In this document: in pieces, positions 43,361 to 54,714 of the stretch
Layout of the letters: every line of letters starts with the position of its first letter
Position numbering within the stretch: position 1 is the stretch's first letter
Origin: Paralithodes platypus
Taxonomy: Eukaryota; Arthropoda; Malacostraca; Decapoda; Lithodidae
Direction: 5' to 3'
DNA length: 64,000 nucleotides
Assembly (NCBI GenBank): GCA_032716605.1
Contig: CM064517.1
Coordinates: 28,333,467 to 28,397,466, forward strand
The notes under the pieces: model-generated
The model's input: only the letters and a program-made list of their open reading frames with translations
Database searches by the model: none
What the model was told of the DNA's origin: nothing
Translations under genes and position numbers: made by a program

Positions 43361-43599
43361 GTTAAGGGCAATTTAATCTAACACCCACTCTTGTGTGAAA
43401 GAAAGGGTACTGTGGCGAGTCTGAAGCACAGCAAGGTACCCAGTGACTGTGACATTTCAGGAAAATTAATGAACACAGATGATCCACAGGTTGCATAGGG
43501 TCTTGATTGGTTTGGCAAAATGGCATATTTTCCACTGACTGGAAAAGAGACTTATTCATCTCAATCTGGGATCGACAGGGCTGCATCTAGAACATGTAT

Positions 43600-44185
43600 G
43601 TTACACAGATTTAACTTGCCAGGGAAAGACTTTACTCATGTCCTGCTTATCCGAGTTCGAACCATCATCTTAAGGTCAGAGATTGTGTCAATCTGGAATC
43701 ACGCGGAGGTTCTCGTCGGACACCGATTTGTGTTTCAGCTGGGAGTACATGAAGTACTGTTACTATATAGATCTCAAAAGGATTTTAATTTGTTTATATT
43801 TTGGTGACTTCTGCATCTTTGCAAGATACCCAAGATGTTATTGAATTGCTGTCTGGACTTTTTTTTTCAGAAAAAGAGTTTACTGTGCATAGACATGTTT
43901 TTTCCCCTGTTAATTCAAGAATAAGACAAAAGTGTGTTTTGGCACCTCAACTTTTAAACATTTGCATGGGCTTGTTGCTGAGCCGGGTAGTCAGACAAAA
44001 TCATTGCGGGGTATCAGTCAGCAAGATCAGAAACATTGCTTTGATTTTGCCGATAATTGTGTGACCCTAGTGGAGTCACTGGAGAATCTCACACTCTTGA
44101 GGCTAGAGCACCATTATATCTATCAAATATCTCCAATTAGGGCAAAGGTTAGCTTGGTGAATTTGATGCTTCCAAAACCTTAAGT
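43600..44185 (+). pseudogene. LINE-R reverse transcriptase, palm fragment
   Basis: Broken frames read GKDFTHVLLIRVRTIIL, then SRIRQKCVLAPQLLNICMGL, RVVRQNHCGVSVSKI and, after a frame change, FADNCVTLVESLE. The catalytic FADD has become FADN. Same lineage as the fragment at 41129 by style. Multiple frameshifts; inactive. Confidence 0.75.
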
Positions 44186-44585
44186 CTTTCTTTATCTACT
44201 TGCCACAGTTTTCCTCATGATTATCACTTGCTCCTAAACAACACTCAAATCAACCCTGAAAATACTTTTTTATGAACTTTCGTGGAAGAACCATATTACA
44301 ACTCTTGGTATTTTAGCTTCCCAGAATTCCAATATGAACATCCGAGTCTTGGTAATCATCATCTCATGCAGCTTCTAGGTCTATAACTATACTCGAATGT
44401 GTTACGCACATACAGTATATCAGATATGCCTTTTAGGGGTTTAGTTATAGTCAATGGGCTAAATTAATTTTAGTTAGGTTAGTTAAGGCAGTCATAATTG
44501 TTTTCCTACTTTAATCAACCTAGCTTGTTTGAGAGATAGGAAAATTAACAGCGTGAGTGAAAAATAAAGTGAGAAAAGACAACGA
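44186..44585. other. Gene-free stretch
   Basis: No recognised repeat or gene. Confidence 0.5.
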
Positions 44586-44691
44586 GAGAGAGAGAGAGAG
44601 AGAGAGCTAATAAGATCGTCCCATGATAGTCTCTATAATACGGTCACACACGAGTACAACAATGATAGGAATACGTGGGAATCACTCTTAT

Positions 44692-44756
<65 letters not shown>

Positions 44757-44950
44757 CCTAGAATAGACAACTAAGGCACACAATGGGGAAAAAGTGTGTG
44801 TCTGTGTGTGTGTGTGTGTGTGTGTGTAAGAGTAAGAGTAAGACAGGACAATGAGAGCGAGAGTAATAAGATCGTCCCCTGCTAGTCATTAAATTACGGT
44901 CACACACACACACACACACACTAGGACACGGGAAGGGAATCTTAATTGTC
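44586..44950. repeat. Microsatellite cluster (GA)n, (CT)n, (GT)n, (CA)n
   Basis: GA at 44586-44607, CT at 44695-44753, GT at 44798-44827, CA at 44902-44921. The motif aataagatcgtccc precedes a roughly similar local layout twice (near 44610 and 44867), suggesting a segmental duplication of about 250 bp. Confidence 0.88.
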
Positions 44951-45159
44951 TCACTCTCACTATGTGTTTCGTCTTTTATTCCAATTAACTTTAAGTAGTT
45001 GGACTTGCATTATTCTGTGTTGTATATAGTAAACAAAGATAACATTCACAGATTACAATAACATTCTATTTTAAGACCACATCTATCCATACGTTAAATA
45101 AGATTAGCTTATGAATTATGTTGAATCGTTGATATTAAAGTGTTTCTTTTCAGTGTTCA

Positions 45160-45451
45160 TTAAGGGGAAGTGTTTGATTGTTTTTTCTGGTCGTCCTTCT
45201 CCCTCATGTTTAGCCCAATCGTTTTGAGATTTAAAGACGTTTGTCTCATAGGTTTCGAGGTCTTTCGACCTTTCGCGCCATTTCTTTGTCAATTTGTTTA
45301 CCTCTCGTACCATTTAGGTGTCGATATTTTGCTGGTGAGCAATAGCAAGCCTGTAATTTAGGAGGAACCGGATTTCGGGCTGGACAAATTTATCTCGAAG
45401 GGGGTCTTGGATTTTTGTTTAAGCTTAATGGAAGTCTAGGGTGCAACTTAA
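45160..45451 (+). mobile_element. TTAA-A element, full length, short
   Basis: TTAAGGGGAAGTG at left and GTGCAACTTAA at right. Hairpin 2 is deleted. Confidence 0.8.
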
Positions 45452-45559
45452 GAACCCTAAAAGCATGTGGTTCGGCATATTATATTTGTGCTTATGGCCA
45501 AAACTTGTGTATTTAAGTGAGAGACAAATAGAACAAGAGAGTTATGAGCGAGAATAAGC

Positions 45560-45767
<208 letters not shown>

Positions 45768-45892
45768 AGATGGTCCAGTGACCTTCCTTACATTACGGTC
45801 ACACACACACAAGGACACTCCGAAGACTACATGGGAATCTTCTATAACTGTCCCACTCTCACTCTCACCCTCACAGACTATCACTCACTTTT

Positions 45893-45896
<4 letters not shown>

Positions 45897-45924
<28 letters not shown>
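45897..45924. repeat. (TA)n microsatellite
   Basis: About 13 TA units directly left of the foldback. Confidence 0.93.
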
Positions 45925-45925
<1 letters not shown>

Positions 45926-46135
45926 TCTCTTTTAAACAGACGATTTTAAAGGCAATAGCAGTTTCAGCATTTAGTATTTTATTGTTACAGTTTTCAATAT
46001 TTCTAACAATTTCTAACAATTTCTAACAATTTCAATATTTCTAACAATATTGTTAGAAATATTGAAAACTGTAACAATAAAATACTAAATGCTGAAACTG
46101 CTATTGCCTTTAACCTCGTCTGTTTAAAAGAGAAT
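45924..46135. repeat. 212-bp near-perfect foldback
   Basis: Left arm from 45924 (attctcttttaaacagacga) is inverted to 46135. Arms are about 87 bp with about two mismatches. The left side carries tttctaacaa three times near the centre. A second perfect palindrome (CAATATTTCTAACAAT and its complement) forms the tip. TA microsatellites flank both sides. Confidence 0.93.
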
Positions 46136-46154
46136 CTATTACCTGGCTATACTA

Positions 46155-46192
46155 ATATATATATATATATATATACATACTGTATATATACA
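46155..46192. repeat. (TA)n microsatellite
   Basis: TA units right of the foldback, with a CATACTG interruption. Confidence 0.9.
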
Positions 46193-46436
46193 CATCTTGC
46201 ATAGAGTAAACAACCAAACAGATTTTTAATGAAACTGAAATAAAATAATATTCTGTAATTATGTATTGACGTAAAATTCCATATTTGCCAGATGCAAAAC
46301 TATTGAGAACATATTTGAAACAAATATTTACTCTCATAGGTATATGACGCTAACAGGACCTTCTTTTCTAAATAAGAGGTGATTCAGAATTTATGTCACC
46401 TAAATTACATATTATATGGGTGCCTTTGCTGGAGAA

Positions 46437-46530
46437 CACAAATGGGCCTAGGTCTCTGGGTCTTCTCCTAGGCGACCTAGATATGTGTCGCCTGTACGGG
46501 CTCTGTTACCCTTCATCGAGTCATAGGTCT
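46437..46530 (+). mobile_element. RTE-like LINE 3' fragment
   Basis: GGTCTCTGGGTCTTCTCCTA GGCGACCTAGATATGTGT matches 16588-16625 of the LINE; CGGGCTCTGTTACCC follows. The remainder is lost. Confidence 0.72.
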
Positions 46531-46616
46531 CTGAAATTGATTTAACAACTGAAGACCTAACCAACAATCATCCGTAGGATTGTGCAAGCCTGAATTCCAA
46601 GAGGAGATCTTAATTA

Positions 46617-46617
<1 letters not shown>

Positions 46618-46683
<66 letters not shown>
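46618..46683. repeat. (AC)n microsatellite
   Basis: About 32 AC units, the left flank of the telomere-repeat block. Confidence 0.96.
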
Positions 46684-46685
<2 letters not shown>

Positions 46686-46767
46686 CAGCGGTTGTGTGTT
46701 TATCGGTACATATCAATTTGGTGCATGCTTACGAGTACATTTTTCGATTTTTAAACCTAAATTACAC

Positions 46768-46826
46768 TAACCTAACCTAACCTAACCTAACCTATCCTAA
46801 CCTAACCTAACCTACCTAACCTAACC
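46768..46826. repeat. Interstitial telomeric repeat (CCTAA)n
   Basis: About 11 CCTAA units with two slips (CCTAT, CCTACCTAA). CCTAA/TTAGG is the arthropod telomere repeat. It is embedded, not terminal: unrelated sequence continues on both sides. Confidence 0.93.
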
Positions 46827-46952
46827 GAAAACACTCCATTTCAACGTATTTTAAAGAGGTGTGTACCGATTAACTGTCGCCCCAAACCTCATGTACCTGT
46901 AAACCTACAAAAATATCCAGAGATTTGTACCAATAAACACACAACCGCTTGT

Positions 46953-46953
<1 letters not shown>

Positions 46954-47003
<50 letters not shown>
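46954..47003. repeat. (AC)n microsatellite
   Basis: About 24 AC units, the right flank of the telomere-repeat block. Confidence 0.96.
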
Positions 47004-47006
<3 letters not shown>

Positions 47007-47029
47007 CATACATACGATATACAGTATGG

Positions 47030-47065
47030 ATAGATAGATAGATAGATAGGTAGATAGATAGATAC
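47030..47065. repeat. (GATA)n
   Basis: About 9 units with one GGTA. Confidence 0.93.
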
Positions 47066-47080
47066 TTATGTTCTCATTAT

Positions 47081-47290
47081 ACTCGGGGTCAGCGACTCTG
47101 AGAAGGTAAAGGCCACCTATATGTCAATCATTCCAGCTGTTTGGTTCCTGCGACCGTGTCCAATGTCTAGTCTTGTAGTAATTACTTATTCCTAATTAAG
47201 GTTTTAATAATCACGGTCACAGAAGTCAATCAGCTGGAACTATTGCCATATTAGTGGGCCGTCATTTTCTCAGAGTCGCTTTACACCGAG
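47081..47290. mobile_element. Inverted-repeat element with ACTCGG ends, TA-flanked
   Basis: Left ACTCGGGGTCAGCGACTCTG AGAA, right TTCTCAGAGTCGCTTTACAC CGAGT, inverted with 3 mismatches. TA lies at both borders (TTATACTCGG and CCGAGTATAG). About 210 bp, noncoding. TA borders suggest a Tc1/mariner-type target. Confidence 0.78.
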
Positions 47291-47372
47291 TATAGTTATT
47301 GTTCCATCCACGTCCCCATAAGGGAGCTCAGACGGTATTGTGCAGCCAAATTTAATGGTTCGGCTCAATGGT

Positions 47373-47700
47373 TTAAGGAAGGGGTTTAGTTTGCTCTCTA
47401 AACCTCTATCAAGCTTAAAAAAACACCCACAAGACCCCTAGTCGATATAAATTTTTACATTTTTCGGTAGAAAAATGTCCCGGCCGAAGGCCGATTCCTC
47501 TTGAAATACAGGCTCGCTATCCCTCGCCAGGAAATAAATCGACAGCTAAATGGCACGAAAGGTCTTAATATTGGCAAAGAAATGGGGCAAAAGGTCCGAA
47601 AATCGCCAAACTAATGGGGCGAATGTCTTGAAATCTCATAACTAATTGGGCTAAACATGAGGGAGGAGAAGGACTCGAAAAACCAACTACCTCCCCTTAA
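47373..47700 (-). mobile_element. TTAA-A element, full length, minus strand
   Basis: TTAAGGAAGGGG at left, CTACCTCCCCTTAA at right. Element-sense hairpin 1 is TCGGCC-TTC-GGCCGG (one open pair); hairpin 2 is perfect. Confidence 0.9.
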
Positions 47701-48070
47701 GGTGTGTGAGCTAACAGTATACCAGTGTAGACGTGATGCACCCGGGGGCCACGGGCAGGGGGGTCAACGCGCCCCTATATGGTCCAAGAATATGGGAGGG
47801 GTAGGATAAGGGGTAAACAGGGGGAGTGGAAGGAAGGGTGAAGAAAAGAAGGGGGTAGAAACAAAAAAGAAGTTACGAATATGGAGAACGGCGAAGAGTA
47901 AATCCGAGAAAGCAAGGAGCGTGGAAATGGAAGAGGGAGGGATGGAAGTAGAGGAGAATAATATTGAAGTGTATCATAATAACTGTAAGAGTCAGGAATG
48001 GACGATAGACTTATAAACATGACTATAATGGTAGTATAATGGTACAAAGGCAACGAACAGGAACGAAGTG
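47701..48070. other. Gene-free stretch
   Basis: G/A-rich in the middle (agggggagtggaaggaaggg). No recognised repeat or gene. Confidence 0.5.
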
Positions 48071-48072
48071 CA

Positions 48073-48780
48073 AGAACTGTTTATGGAAGAGAAGGACGCA
48101 AAAAGAGCTGTTTATGGAAGAGAAGAACGCAAAAATAGCTGTTTATGGAAGAGAAGAACGCAAAAAGAACTGTTTATGGAAGAGAAGAACGCAAAAAGAG
48201 CTGTTTATGGAAGAGAAGAACGCAAAAAGAACTGTTTATGGAAGAGAAGAACGCAAAAAGAACTGATTATGGAAGAGAAGAACGCAAAAAGAGCTGTTTA
48301 TGGAAGAGAAGAACGCAAAAAGAGCTGTTTATGGAAGAGAAGAACGCAAAAAGAACTGTTTATGGAAGAGAAGAACGCAAAAAGAACTGATTATGGAAGA
48401 GAAGAACGCAAAAAGAGCTGTTTATGGAAGAGAAGAACGCAAAAAGAGCTGAGAGAAGAACGCAAAAAGAGCTGTTTATGGAAGAGAAGAACGCAAAAAG
48501 AGCTGTTTATGGAAGAGAAGAACGCAAAAAGAACTGATTATGGAAGAGAAGAACGCAAAAAGAGCTGTTTATGGAAGAGAAGAACGCAAAAAGAGCTGTT
48601 TATGGAAGAGAAGAACGCAAAAAGAACAGTTTATGGAAGAGAAGAACGCAAAAAGAGCTGTTTATGGAAGAGAAGAACGCAAAAAGAACAGTTTATGGAA
48701 GAGAAGAACGCAAAAAGAGCTGTTTATGGAAGAGAAGAACGCAAAAAGAACAGTTTATGGAAGAGAAGAACGCAAACAGT
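48073..48780. repeat. 31-bp minisatellite, about 23 copies
   Basis: Unit ctgtttatggaagagaagaa then cgcaaaaagag. Variants are AACTGATTATGG, AACAGTTTATGG and one copy deleted to gctgagagaag. Plus frames stay open; not a gene. Confidence 0.98.
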
Positions 48781-48784
48781 ATAA

Positions 48785-49095
48785 TTAAGGGGAGATCTTC
48801 ATATATTATCTATATATTTATATATTTACATATAATCATTATATATTAGAATTTCCTACTTAGACCTCCATCAACCTTAAAAACAAAATACCTCAAAGAC
48901 CCCCTTTCCAGATAAATTCGTGCATTGTTCTAGGAGAAAAATGTTCCGGGGTTCGCTATCTCTCGCCAGGAGAAATCGACATTTAAATTGCACAATAGGT
49001 CTTAAAATCGCCAAAATAATGGGGAGAATGTCTAAAATCTTATAAGTAACGGGATAAACATGAGGGAGAGGGAGGTGCTGCCCCCCTCCCTTTAA
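48785..49095 (-). mobile_element. TTAA-A element, full length, minus strand
   Basis: TTAAGGGGAGATC at left, only 4 bp after the 31-bp array; CCCTCCCTTTAA at right. Hairpin 1 region is shortened (GTTCCGGGGTTCGC). An AT-rich insertion follows the left end. Confidence 0.85.
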
Positions 49096-49161
49096 CAGGC
49101 TAGAGGTGAGTGACTCACGGGGGGCTAGAGGAAGGGTTGGCTGAGGATAGGGCAACACGTG

Positions 49162-49378
49162 AACCCTTGGAGGATAGGATGACGTATTTATTCATTCTAT
49201 CTTGGCTGTTATTAGGCAATTTTATCCAGCTTTGGAAAGATATTTAGAAGTCAGAGAGTTAATTAATATGGTCCTCACCCATTTTGATTCTAACAAGTTT
49301 TTTTCTAAAGCTGCATAAAATCGTCTAATTATATCCATATTATAGTGGCAAAATGCTTCATGATCTTCAAGGGGTGAA
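49162..49378 (+). mobile_element. TTAA-B element, degenerate
   Basis: AACCCTTGGAGGATAGGATG ACGTATT at left, GGCAAAATGCTTCATGATCT TCAAGGGG at right. The internal pair TTAGGCAATTTTATCCAGCTTT and AAGCTGCATAAAATCGTCTAA is kept. Confidence 0.75.
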
Positions 49379-49415
49379 GATGGTGGTAGAAAGCATAGGA
49401 CTCTGGCAAAATAAT

Positions 49416-49435
49416 ATATATATATATATATATAA
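49416..49435. repeat. (TA)n
   Basis: About 11 TA units. Confidence 0.9.
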
Positions 49436-49634
49436 TTCAACATTTATAGCACACTTGAGACTATCATTATAGGATTTTATTCAGCTTAGGAACGAATTGT
49501 GGAACTCAGAGCGATGATTGAGACAGTTTCTACCCCGTGTATATCTCTGTATGAATAGCCTTGATCGCCGTAACCAGGACCTTCAGAAGAGTATGCAACA
49601 TCTGCTCAAGGTCATTGGCCATACCATTGTCGGG

Positions 49635-49735
49635 ATATTCTTAATAATGGGGTTGGTGTTATTTATTTATCTGTTTAGGTATTTCTTTATTATTATTTTA
49701 GTTTCCTCCCTCGACCTCTCTTTTTCTACAGTGGT
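49635..49735 (-). mobile_element. TTAA-A fragment
   Basis: GGGGTTGGTGTTATTTATTT and TTTTAGTTTCCTCCCTCGAC CTC are the right end in reverse. Confidence 0.6.
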
Positions 49736-49779
49736 ATGCGGCTAGTCCATCCACTAACCTGATTCACCCTTACGTAAGC

Positions 49780-49913
49780 AATACGGATTTATATAAGGTT
49801 TACTCCCCTAGACAGGTTGCCGACCAAGGCTGACGAGTCCCATCCACCCGGATTTTCATACGGTAGTCTCCCCTAGATGGATTGCCGACAAGGTTGACAA
49901 GTCCCATCCACCC

Positions 49914-49915
<2 letters not shown>
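49780..49915. repeat. Tandem duplication of ~62 bp
   Basis: ggtttactcccctagacagg ttgccgaccaaggctgacga and ggtagtctcccctagatgga ttgccgacaaggttgacaag, both ending gtcccatccacccg. Two diverged copies. Confidence 0.85.
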
Positions 49916-49956
<41 letters not shown>

Positions 49957-49972
49957 ATATATATATATATAT

Positions 49973-50034
<62 letters not shown>

Positions 50035-50036
50035 TT

Positions 50037-50074
<38 letters not shown>
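49916..50074. repeat. (TA)n then (GA)n compound microsatellite
   Basis: TA with two TTGTA interruptions, then GA with a TTAAA interruption. Confidence 0.96.
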
Positions 50075-50078
<4 letters not shown>

Positions 50079-50387
50079 CCCCTAGCATTACTAAGGCTGT
50101 TAACAACCTACAAAGAGTGCACAGAGTGAGTAAGATGGTAAGGCAGGTAGAGAGGTGGAGAGCTGGGGTATAACACAGGAACACAACTATACAATATATG
50201 CCTCAGATGGGGGAGGAATGGACAAACCTTATTACACCTCATAAATTCCCATTTATTTTGAAGCATGGGATTGATTGAACGAACCTTAAAAAAACAAATA
50301 TCTGGTAACGAATTATTAAGGAGATTCGAATCCAGCCTGAGAAAGCTTCGAATTTTGTTATATGAGAATTAATAACCACGACTGTAC

Positions 50388-50407
50388 GTGTGTGTGTGTG
50401 TGTGTGT
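50388..50407. repeat. Short (GT)n
   Basis: About 10 GT units. Confidence 0.9.
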
Positions 50408-50593
50408 TAAAGAGCTGGGCTATGCCAGGGGTAACAGGGGAACAACACTATATATGGATTATAGGTTAAGTATCAGAGAATAATATGTGCGTGTCTTTAA
50501 TGTTGTATATGTGTTTTGTGAAATATTGTGTGTTATGTTGGCCTGTGTTTGTTGTATTGCTTGAAGTTGATTGATTTGATTGATTGTATTGTA

Positions 50594-50710
50594 TTGTGTG
50601 TGTGTGTGTGTGTGTGTGTGTATTTGTGTGTGTGCGAGTGTGTATTTGTGTGTATGTGTATGTATTTGTGTGTATGTGTATGTATTTGTGTGCATGTGTA
50701 TGTGTTTGCT
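50594..50710. repeat. (GT)n and (TATTTGTGTG)n
   Basis: GT units followed by tatttgtgtgtatgtgtatg repeats. Confidence 0.93.
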
Positions 50711-50782
50711 AGACACTACAACACTACTGAATGTGGCACAAATGGAGCAAGGCTTGTAGGTTAAGAGCTACAAGCGTTGATG

Positions 50783-50804
50783 AGAGAGAGAGAGAGAGAG
50801 AGAG
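50783..50804. repeat. (GA)n
   Basis: About 11 GA units. Confidence 0.93.
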
Positions 50805-50839
50805 TAATGATGAGTGGGAGTTGGTTGGTGAATATGCTT

Positions 50840-51470
50840 GGCTCTGTGTGCAGAAAGCGGAAGCTGAAGGCTGAAGGTCAATGTCTTAAGAGTATGGTTA
50901 TGGACTTTGAGAGGAGTGCAGTCACAGAATGTTAAGTAAGGCTGAATGGTCAGGTGATGGAAAATGTCAGCTCATTTAAGTACTTGGGCAGTGTGATAAG
51001 TAAAGATGGGAATTTGGATGACGAATTGCAAGAGAGGGTGTAGCAGGGAGGATGGTTGTAGGCACACTGTAAACAGTAACTAGGAATAGGGAGGTGAGAA
51101 TGGAAGTGAAGAAATCGTTGCATGATAGTGTGGTGAGTTACGGAGAGACGCTGTTGGAGAGGCATAAATCAAGAGTGAGAGGGGTTAAAACAAGTTATTT
51201 GAGAAGTGCATGTGGTATCACATGGAGAGAGAGACAAACAAATGAGGAAGTATGAAAGCAATGTGGTGTGGACGTAGATATCTGGAGAGTGTTAAAAGGA
51301 ACAAATTGAGGTGGTTCGATCATATGGAGCGCATGGAGAGTGAGATAATTATGAAAAGAGTGTATGAGAGTGAGACTGAAAGGCAGAGAGGGAGAGCAAA
51401 CCGAGAATGAGATGGACGAATGAAGTTGAGACATATGTGAGTGGTAAAGGTGTTGGTGAGAGGACGGACG
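50840..51470 (+). pseudogene. LINE reverse transcriptase, C-terminal fragment
   Basis: Broken frames read RLNGQVMENVSSFKYLGSVI SKDGNLDDELQERV, then VKKSLHDSVVSYGETLLERH, SYLRSACGITWRERQTNEEV and LRWFDHMERMESE. This aligns in order with the post-palm region of RTE-like RTs, for example VECFKYLGGTISRSGGMEVE in the LINE at 13.4 kb. It starts after the catalytic motif. Several stops. Confidence 0.8.
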
Positions 51471-51818
51471 CTAGCTGACAGACGAAAACAAAGCACTGAG
51501 GCAATTCATTCGTGGATATCCCCTCGAGGATTTAGCCGTCTGACAATAAATAGAAGAAAGGTCAGAGGAAAAAGAGAGACAAAAGAATTTTGAGAGAGGA
51601 CAAAGGTTTGATTTCTATAAAGTAATTGCCAACACATTATAATATATTTCATTCATCTCCAGTCTTTTTGTATTCCTCCATTAATTTCACCTTTCTATAT
51701 TACCTCCTCCAATTAACCTTTAGCAGCTCCACTTTCTTGTTTATCTCCATTACAAAGGAAGGCAACCAAATACAGTCCTAGTTATGCCCTTTATATAGTT
51801 TCACATCATTTACTTCCT

Positions 51819-51855
51819 AGATGGACATAGTCTAGGACTTAGACTATGTCCATCT
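51819..51855. repeat. Perfect 16-bp stem hairpin
   Basis: AGATGGACATAGTCTA, loop GGACT, TAGACTATGTCCATCT. Confidence 0.92.
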
Positions 51856-51867
51856 GTTATTGTTCCC

Positions 51868-51951
51868 TTCACTATCTCCACCACTATCATCTCCATTCAC
51901 TATCTCCACCACTATCATCTCCATTCACTATCTCCACCACTATCATCTCCA
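51868..51951. repeat. 28-bp tandem repeat, 3 copies
   Basis: Unit ttcactatctccaccactat catctcca. Confidence 0.95.
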
Positions 51952-52343
51952 TCTAGTTCTCTATTTTTTCATCGTTCACTCAATCGTCAATTGTTCTGCT
52001 TTCTCAATTACTACTTTTTATCTCGTCCACTATTATATTTCATATATTTATTTGTCTATATCTCCCAATTACTATCACTCATTCTTTCATATATTGTTTT
52101 TTTTCCGGTTTCTTCCATGAATATACAAGGCTGAGTTCCAGTTCGCTAATACACAACCCGGTGTTAGCGCCGCGCCAGTTCTTGCGTGCCTTTATATATA
52201 TTAGGGTCACAAAAAACGAGAACCCGAGCGTGTAATGGCTCCCCTGCGTCCGTGCGTATGAAGTTTTTTTTTGTCCGCCCTGTGGCTACGCATTATTGCA
52301 CTGTGCTTGGAAGTAGGAAAATGGGTTGCGAAGAATATGGGTG

Positions 52344-52464
<121 letters not shown>

Positions 52465-52594
52465 AAGGGTAGATAAATAACAATGACCTAGAGAGGTTTT
52501 TAACATGTAGGCTAGTCTGACACACACACACACACAGTTGTATGAACTTACCTAAATTATACCTGACGTTATACGCTGGTAGTTTATGTCAGTG

Positions 52595-52601
52595 CTCTCT
52601 T

Positions 52602-52679
<78 letters not shown>
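52595..52679. repeat. (CT)n then (TA)n compound microsatellite
   Basis: CT units then TA units with one AATTA interruption. With the block at 52347-52460 (TA-GA) it is arranged as a rough inverted pair about 135 bp apart. Confidence 0.93.
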
Positions 52680-52680
<1 letters not shown>

Positions 52681-52689
52681 TCTTATTAT

Positions 52690-53500
52690 ATGAATGATGT
52701 AATACATTCTTTCTTAATAACACACATATTACATCTCAAGATTATACTATTTATTATGAAATCATTATAACCATCTATCATATAATTTTATGGTGTTTTA
52801 GTTACAGTATCTAGATTTATATGGGGGACTGTACAGTACAGAGGTCAAAAGATCATTCACCCCTATGACATATTGTCTGGTCAGATCCTGTCACACACAT
52901 TCTGCTGAAATGACACTCCCTGTACTTTCTCCAACGCCATCTTGTAACCACGGGTAGCCATCTTGTAACCGGGAGGTGAATTATAGGTGTGGCTTGGAGG
53001 TGGTGAGAAGGTGAGAGATAGGGAGAGCAGGCAGATAGAATCGAACATCCAGGGTGATAACATAATATTACCCAGAGATACCCTCTTGAGTTAGGGTTTA
53101 CTCTTATATTAATTTATAGTACTCCTGTATATCTTTCAGATTGTTACTTAAATATATCAAAGTGGTTTTAGACCAGAGATCTTTAATTATATTCCCTTTA
53201 CCTATATCTATCAATATATAATAGGTATATGGTAATCGGTGGTGGCAGCTTTTATACCTATCTATTAAATCAATCAATCTACAAGCAGAGAACTCAGCCT
53301 CTACACTACAACTTCTACAATCATCATACAACCTACAGTAACCTATTGCTCATAGGAGACACCTTAAGTCTACCTACATCGAGTAAGAGGTTAACCCTTA
53401 TCATAAATATAGGATCGTAACTCAAAACGTCCTAATACTCCTGTCTGGAGTTAACCCTATGAATACATTTGACTACCCATAATAGTCCTACGTAACACAC
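52690..53500. other. Gene-free stretch
   Basis: AT-rich; a short duplication GCCATCTTGTAACC (two copies near 52935 and 52957). No recognised gene. Confidence 0.5.
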
Positions 53501-53506
53501 ACACTC

Positions 53507-53592
53507 ATTTACATGTAGCATACCTAACCTCTGATTTACATGTAGCATACCTAACCTCTGATTTACATGTAGCATACCTAACCTCTGATTTG
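53507..53592. repeat. 27-bp tandem repeat, 3 copies
   Basis: Unit tttacatgtagcatacctaa cctctga. Confidence 0.95.
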
Positions 53593-54714
53593 AAAGAACA
53601 AGTTAAGATGTTCTTGAATATCAAATAGCCCAATAATTAAAACCCTTATGTATAATCAAACATGGCTCTCCAAAGTAAAACATGTACTACAGCAAATGTG
53701 TGTGTGTTGTAAAAGCTGGTTATTATACGGTATCAACTAACAGGCAACACATATGGCATTACAACCCTTACCATATACCTGTAATTAGCTTCACGTGTAC
53801 CTTTACCACCTTTTCTCTCGTAAATATACTGTACATGGTATTCACAATTGTTTACACTACTTCCTAATTTACATACCGGCAATTGCTATTGTTAGCTTGA
53901 ATGTTTACATTATCACTAGCTTTTTCGATGTTAGTATGATTCTCACAACACCACCCTTGTGTATTCATCACCATCATTACTGTCTTCATCATTATCACTC
54001 TCATCATCCATTACTTAATAACTATTTATAACAGTATCAACCGGGTTCTCGTAATCACCATGAAAATGATCATATTCACTACTATCTTTATAATTACCAT
54101 AATTCAATTATGCAGTATGAACAAATGTCATAACAACGGCACTCGCTCTGTCACTCCATGCCGAGGGCTCCCCTTGCTCGAACATCTAAAATGCAAATAT
54201 TCCAATCCTTGGCTTGATCGAAATATAATTTCCAGCAAGACTTATATAGTCTTTTTCTAGGAATCTTCTACTCTGGGTTGTCAATTACTGAGATCACCAG
54301 AAGATCTAGATACATTTCAAACAGGCGACCCAGGTATCCAAATGGTCAAAGTTGACGTTCACGAATCCTGCAATCAATTAATCTTAAATCAGTGTCAACG
54401 AGTAGAAGTCGGCTTAGCACGTGGTCTCACCAGCAATAGCCCATGATTCTGTGAAGACAATTAGTACCATGTCATTGATCCGACTCCCCAAGTCAATGTT
54501 AAGCGATCATGCCTCAGAAAGCTATATCAAGACAGAGAGCACCAATGTCTTGAAGATTCTCAACTTTGTTTCTCCACTTAGATTATCGACAATATCATAT
54601 TCCATTGCCAAGTGATTCCTTAACTTCGATTAATAGGCAAGGGGATGCAATACATAGCAGCCCAAGCCACCAATGCTATGGAACTCACTAGTCACTACCT
54701 GATCAGTGATATTA
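53593..54714. other. Gene-free stretch
   Basis: Several chance frames of 60-78 codons, none with a recognised family. Composition is AT-rich. Confidence 0.45.

Larger units (their letters stand above)
51471..52330. other. Gene-free stretch with two small structures
   Basis: Contains a perfect 16-bp hairpin at 51819-51855 and a 28-bp triplicated repeat at 51868-51951. The part near 52140-52310 is nonrepetitive and GC-richer, unassigned. Confidence 0.5.

Noticed and set aside
46768..46826. A chromosome end
   Set aside because: Ordinary sequence continues for many kilobases on both sides; it is interstitial.
48039..48849. Lys/Glu-rich frame of 238 codons and overlapping frames
   Set aside because: Translation of the 31-bp minisatellite.
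52140..52310. Conserved-looking GC-richer stretch as a noncoding RNA gene
   Set aside because: No recognisable promoter, structure or family match.
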